Below, in pieces: positions 63,538-64,000 of a stretch of 64,000 nt of DNA (positions are counted from its first letter, which is position 1; each line of letters opens with the position of its first letter). The DNA comes from Tetrapisispora phaffii CBS 4417 (lineage: Eukaryota; Ascomycota; Saccharomycetes; Saccharomycetales; Saccharomycetaceae). Below the pieces are notes generated by a model, which saw only the letters and a program-made list of their open reading frames with translations, was not told where the DNA came from and ran no database searches. Location of the stretch: contig NC_016521.1 in assembly GCF_000236905.1 (NCBI RefSeq), positions 496,001-560,000 on the forward strand. The letters are read 5' to 3'. The position numbers were made by a program, and so were the translations under genes.

Positions 63538-64000
63538 TCTGCAATAAGGGAGGTATACGTCTATATTCTATATTTTTAAGACGAATATAATTGTTGTTGT
63601 ATTCCTAAATAGTAGTAGTGGATATATTCAATTATAACCCAATTATTTAATCAATAATTCTACGTGAATTTTTAAATTCACAAACTATATGTATATAATA
63701 AAAGTCACTAGCAGATATTTTATTCTGACATAATAGCATTATTAATATCAATTTAAACATTAGGATTAAATTTAATGTTTGTTTCATTTGAGGTTACCAC
63801 AGGTTAACTCTGAATTCAACGTTGTGATTAAAATGACTTCTAAATTTAGGATGTAATTTTTCACAACTTTTCATATTTCGTAGAAATTACAATTCTTGTA
63901 GTTCCGAAATTGTTAAAAGATCGAGCTTTAAAATATTTTATTATGTGTAAGCTTTTAATGATTTGATGAACTGGTAAGTATATATATATATATGTTGTAA
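63538..64000. other. SSQ1 upstream region to right edge
   Basis: A 463-base AT-rich sequence with the SSQ1 promoter and a TA run near 63976-63994. No gene recognised up to the edge. Confidence 0.45.

Noticed and set aside
1..64000. CRISPR arrays, bacterial operons, prophage, insertion sequences or riboswitches
   Set aside because: The gene content is entirely that of a yeast nuclear chromosome; no direct-repeat/spacer array or bacterial gene is seen.

Overview
This is nuclear DNA from a budding yeast of the family Saccharomycetaceae. The genes are closely packed and none of those found has a visible protein-coding intron. The intergenic DNA is AT-rich with many TA/AT microsatellites, and there is an intron-bearing tRNA-Lys(UUU). 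Thirty protein genes and one tRNA gene can be supported, and almost all match named Saccharomyces cerevisiae genes. Two ambiguous bases (10946, 12496) and two homopolymer-associated frameshifts (in the PBP4 and ROM2 homologues) suggest a draft-quality read set.

Layout. 1-11.6 kb: YET3-type ER protein (-), BDF1/BDF2 bromodomain factor (+), SKI2 exosome helicase (+), probable CBS1 (-). 12-19.2 kb: COX9 (-, too short for a 60-residue ORF cutoff) divergent from COX8 (+), then IDP1 (+), ATP10 (-), ART10 (+) and cell-wall protein CCW14 (-). 19.2-21.1 kb: a GC-rich hairpin-forming intergenic island, the ECM19-like gene (-) and a perfect drug-response-element palindrome. 21.1-37.5 kb: STE23 (+), REH1/REI1 (+), VAC14 (-), SWC7 (+), RAD59-like (-), NAM2 (+), CSR1 (-), PSA1 (-). 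37.5-47 kb: a 2-kb spacer, ERG25 (+), LTR retrotransposon relics, tRNA-Lys, SEC61 (-), MCH1 (-). 47.5-64 kb: PBP4 (-, frameshifted), SLC1 (-), LHP1 (+), STP3/STP4 (-), ELO3 (-), ROM2 (-, frameshifted), ARC18 (+), SSQ1 (-).

The gene order is informative. It interleaves, in one track and in consistent orientation, genes that S. cerevisiae keeps on two paralogous chromosome arms (YDL072C to YDL048C and YLR399C to YLR369W). Many genes of both arms are missing, including AFG2, VPS33, PEX19, UBC9, TSR1, SMC6, USO1, MBP1, FBP1 and VID22. This is what is expected of a yeast that shares the whole-genome duplication but sorted its duplicate losses independently, as in the Tetrapisispora/Vanderwaltozyma or Kazachstania/Naumovozyma lineages. 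The exact genus cannot be fixed from this window alone.

The genes do not form one operon-like system, but several belong to common themes. Mitochondrial respiration and gene expression are represented by CBS1, COX9, COX8, IDP1, ATP10, NAM2 and SSQ1. ER, lipid and sterol work is represented by YET3, ERG25, SEC61, SLC1 and ELO3. The cell wall and its signalling are represented by CCW14, PSA1 and ROM2. I found no evidence of an undescribed multigene system. The most unusual non-coding signals are the GC-rich hairpin island at about 19.56-20.13 kb and the nested LTR relics upstream of the tRNA.
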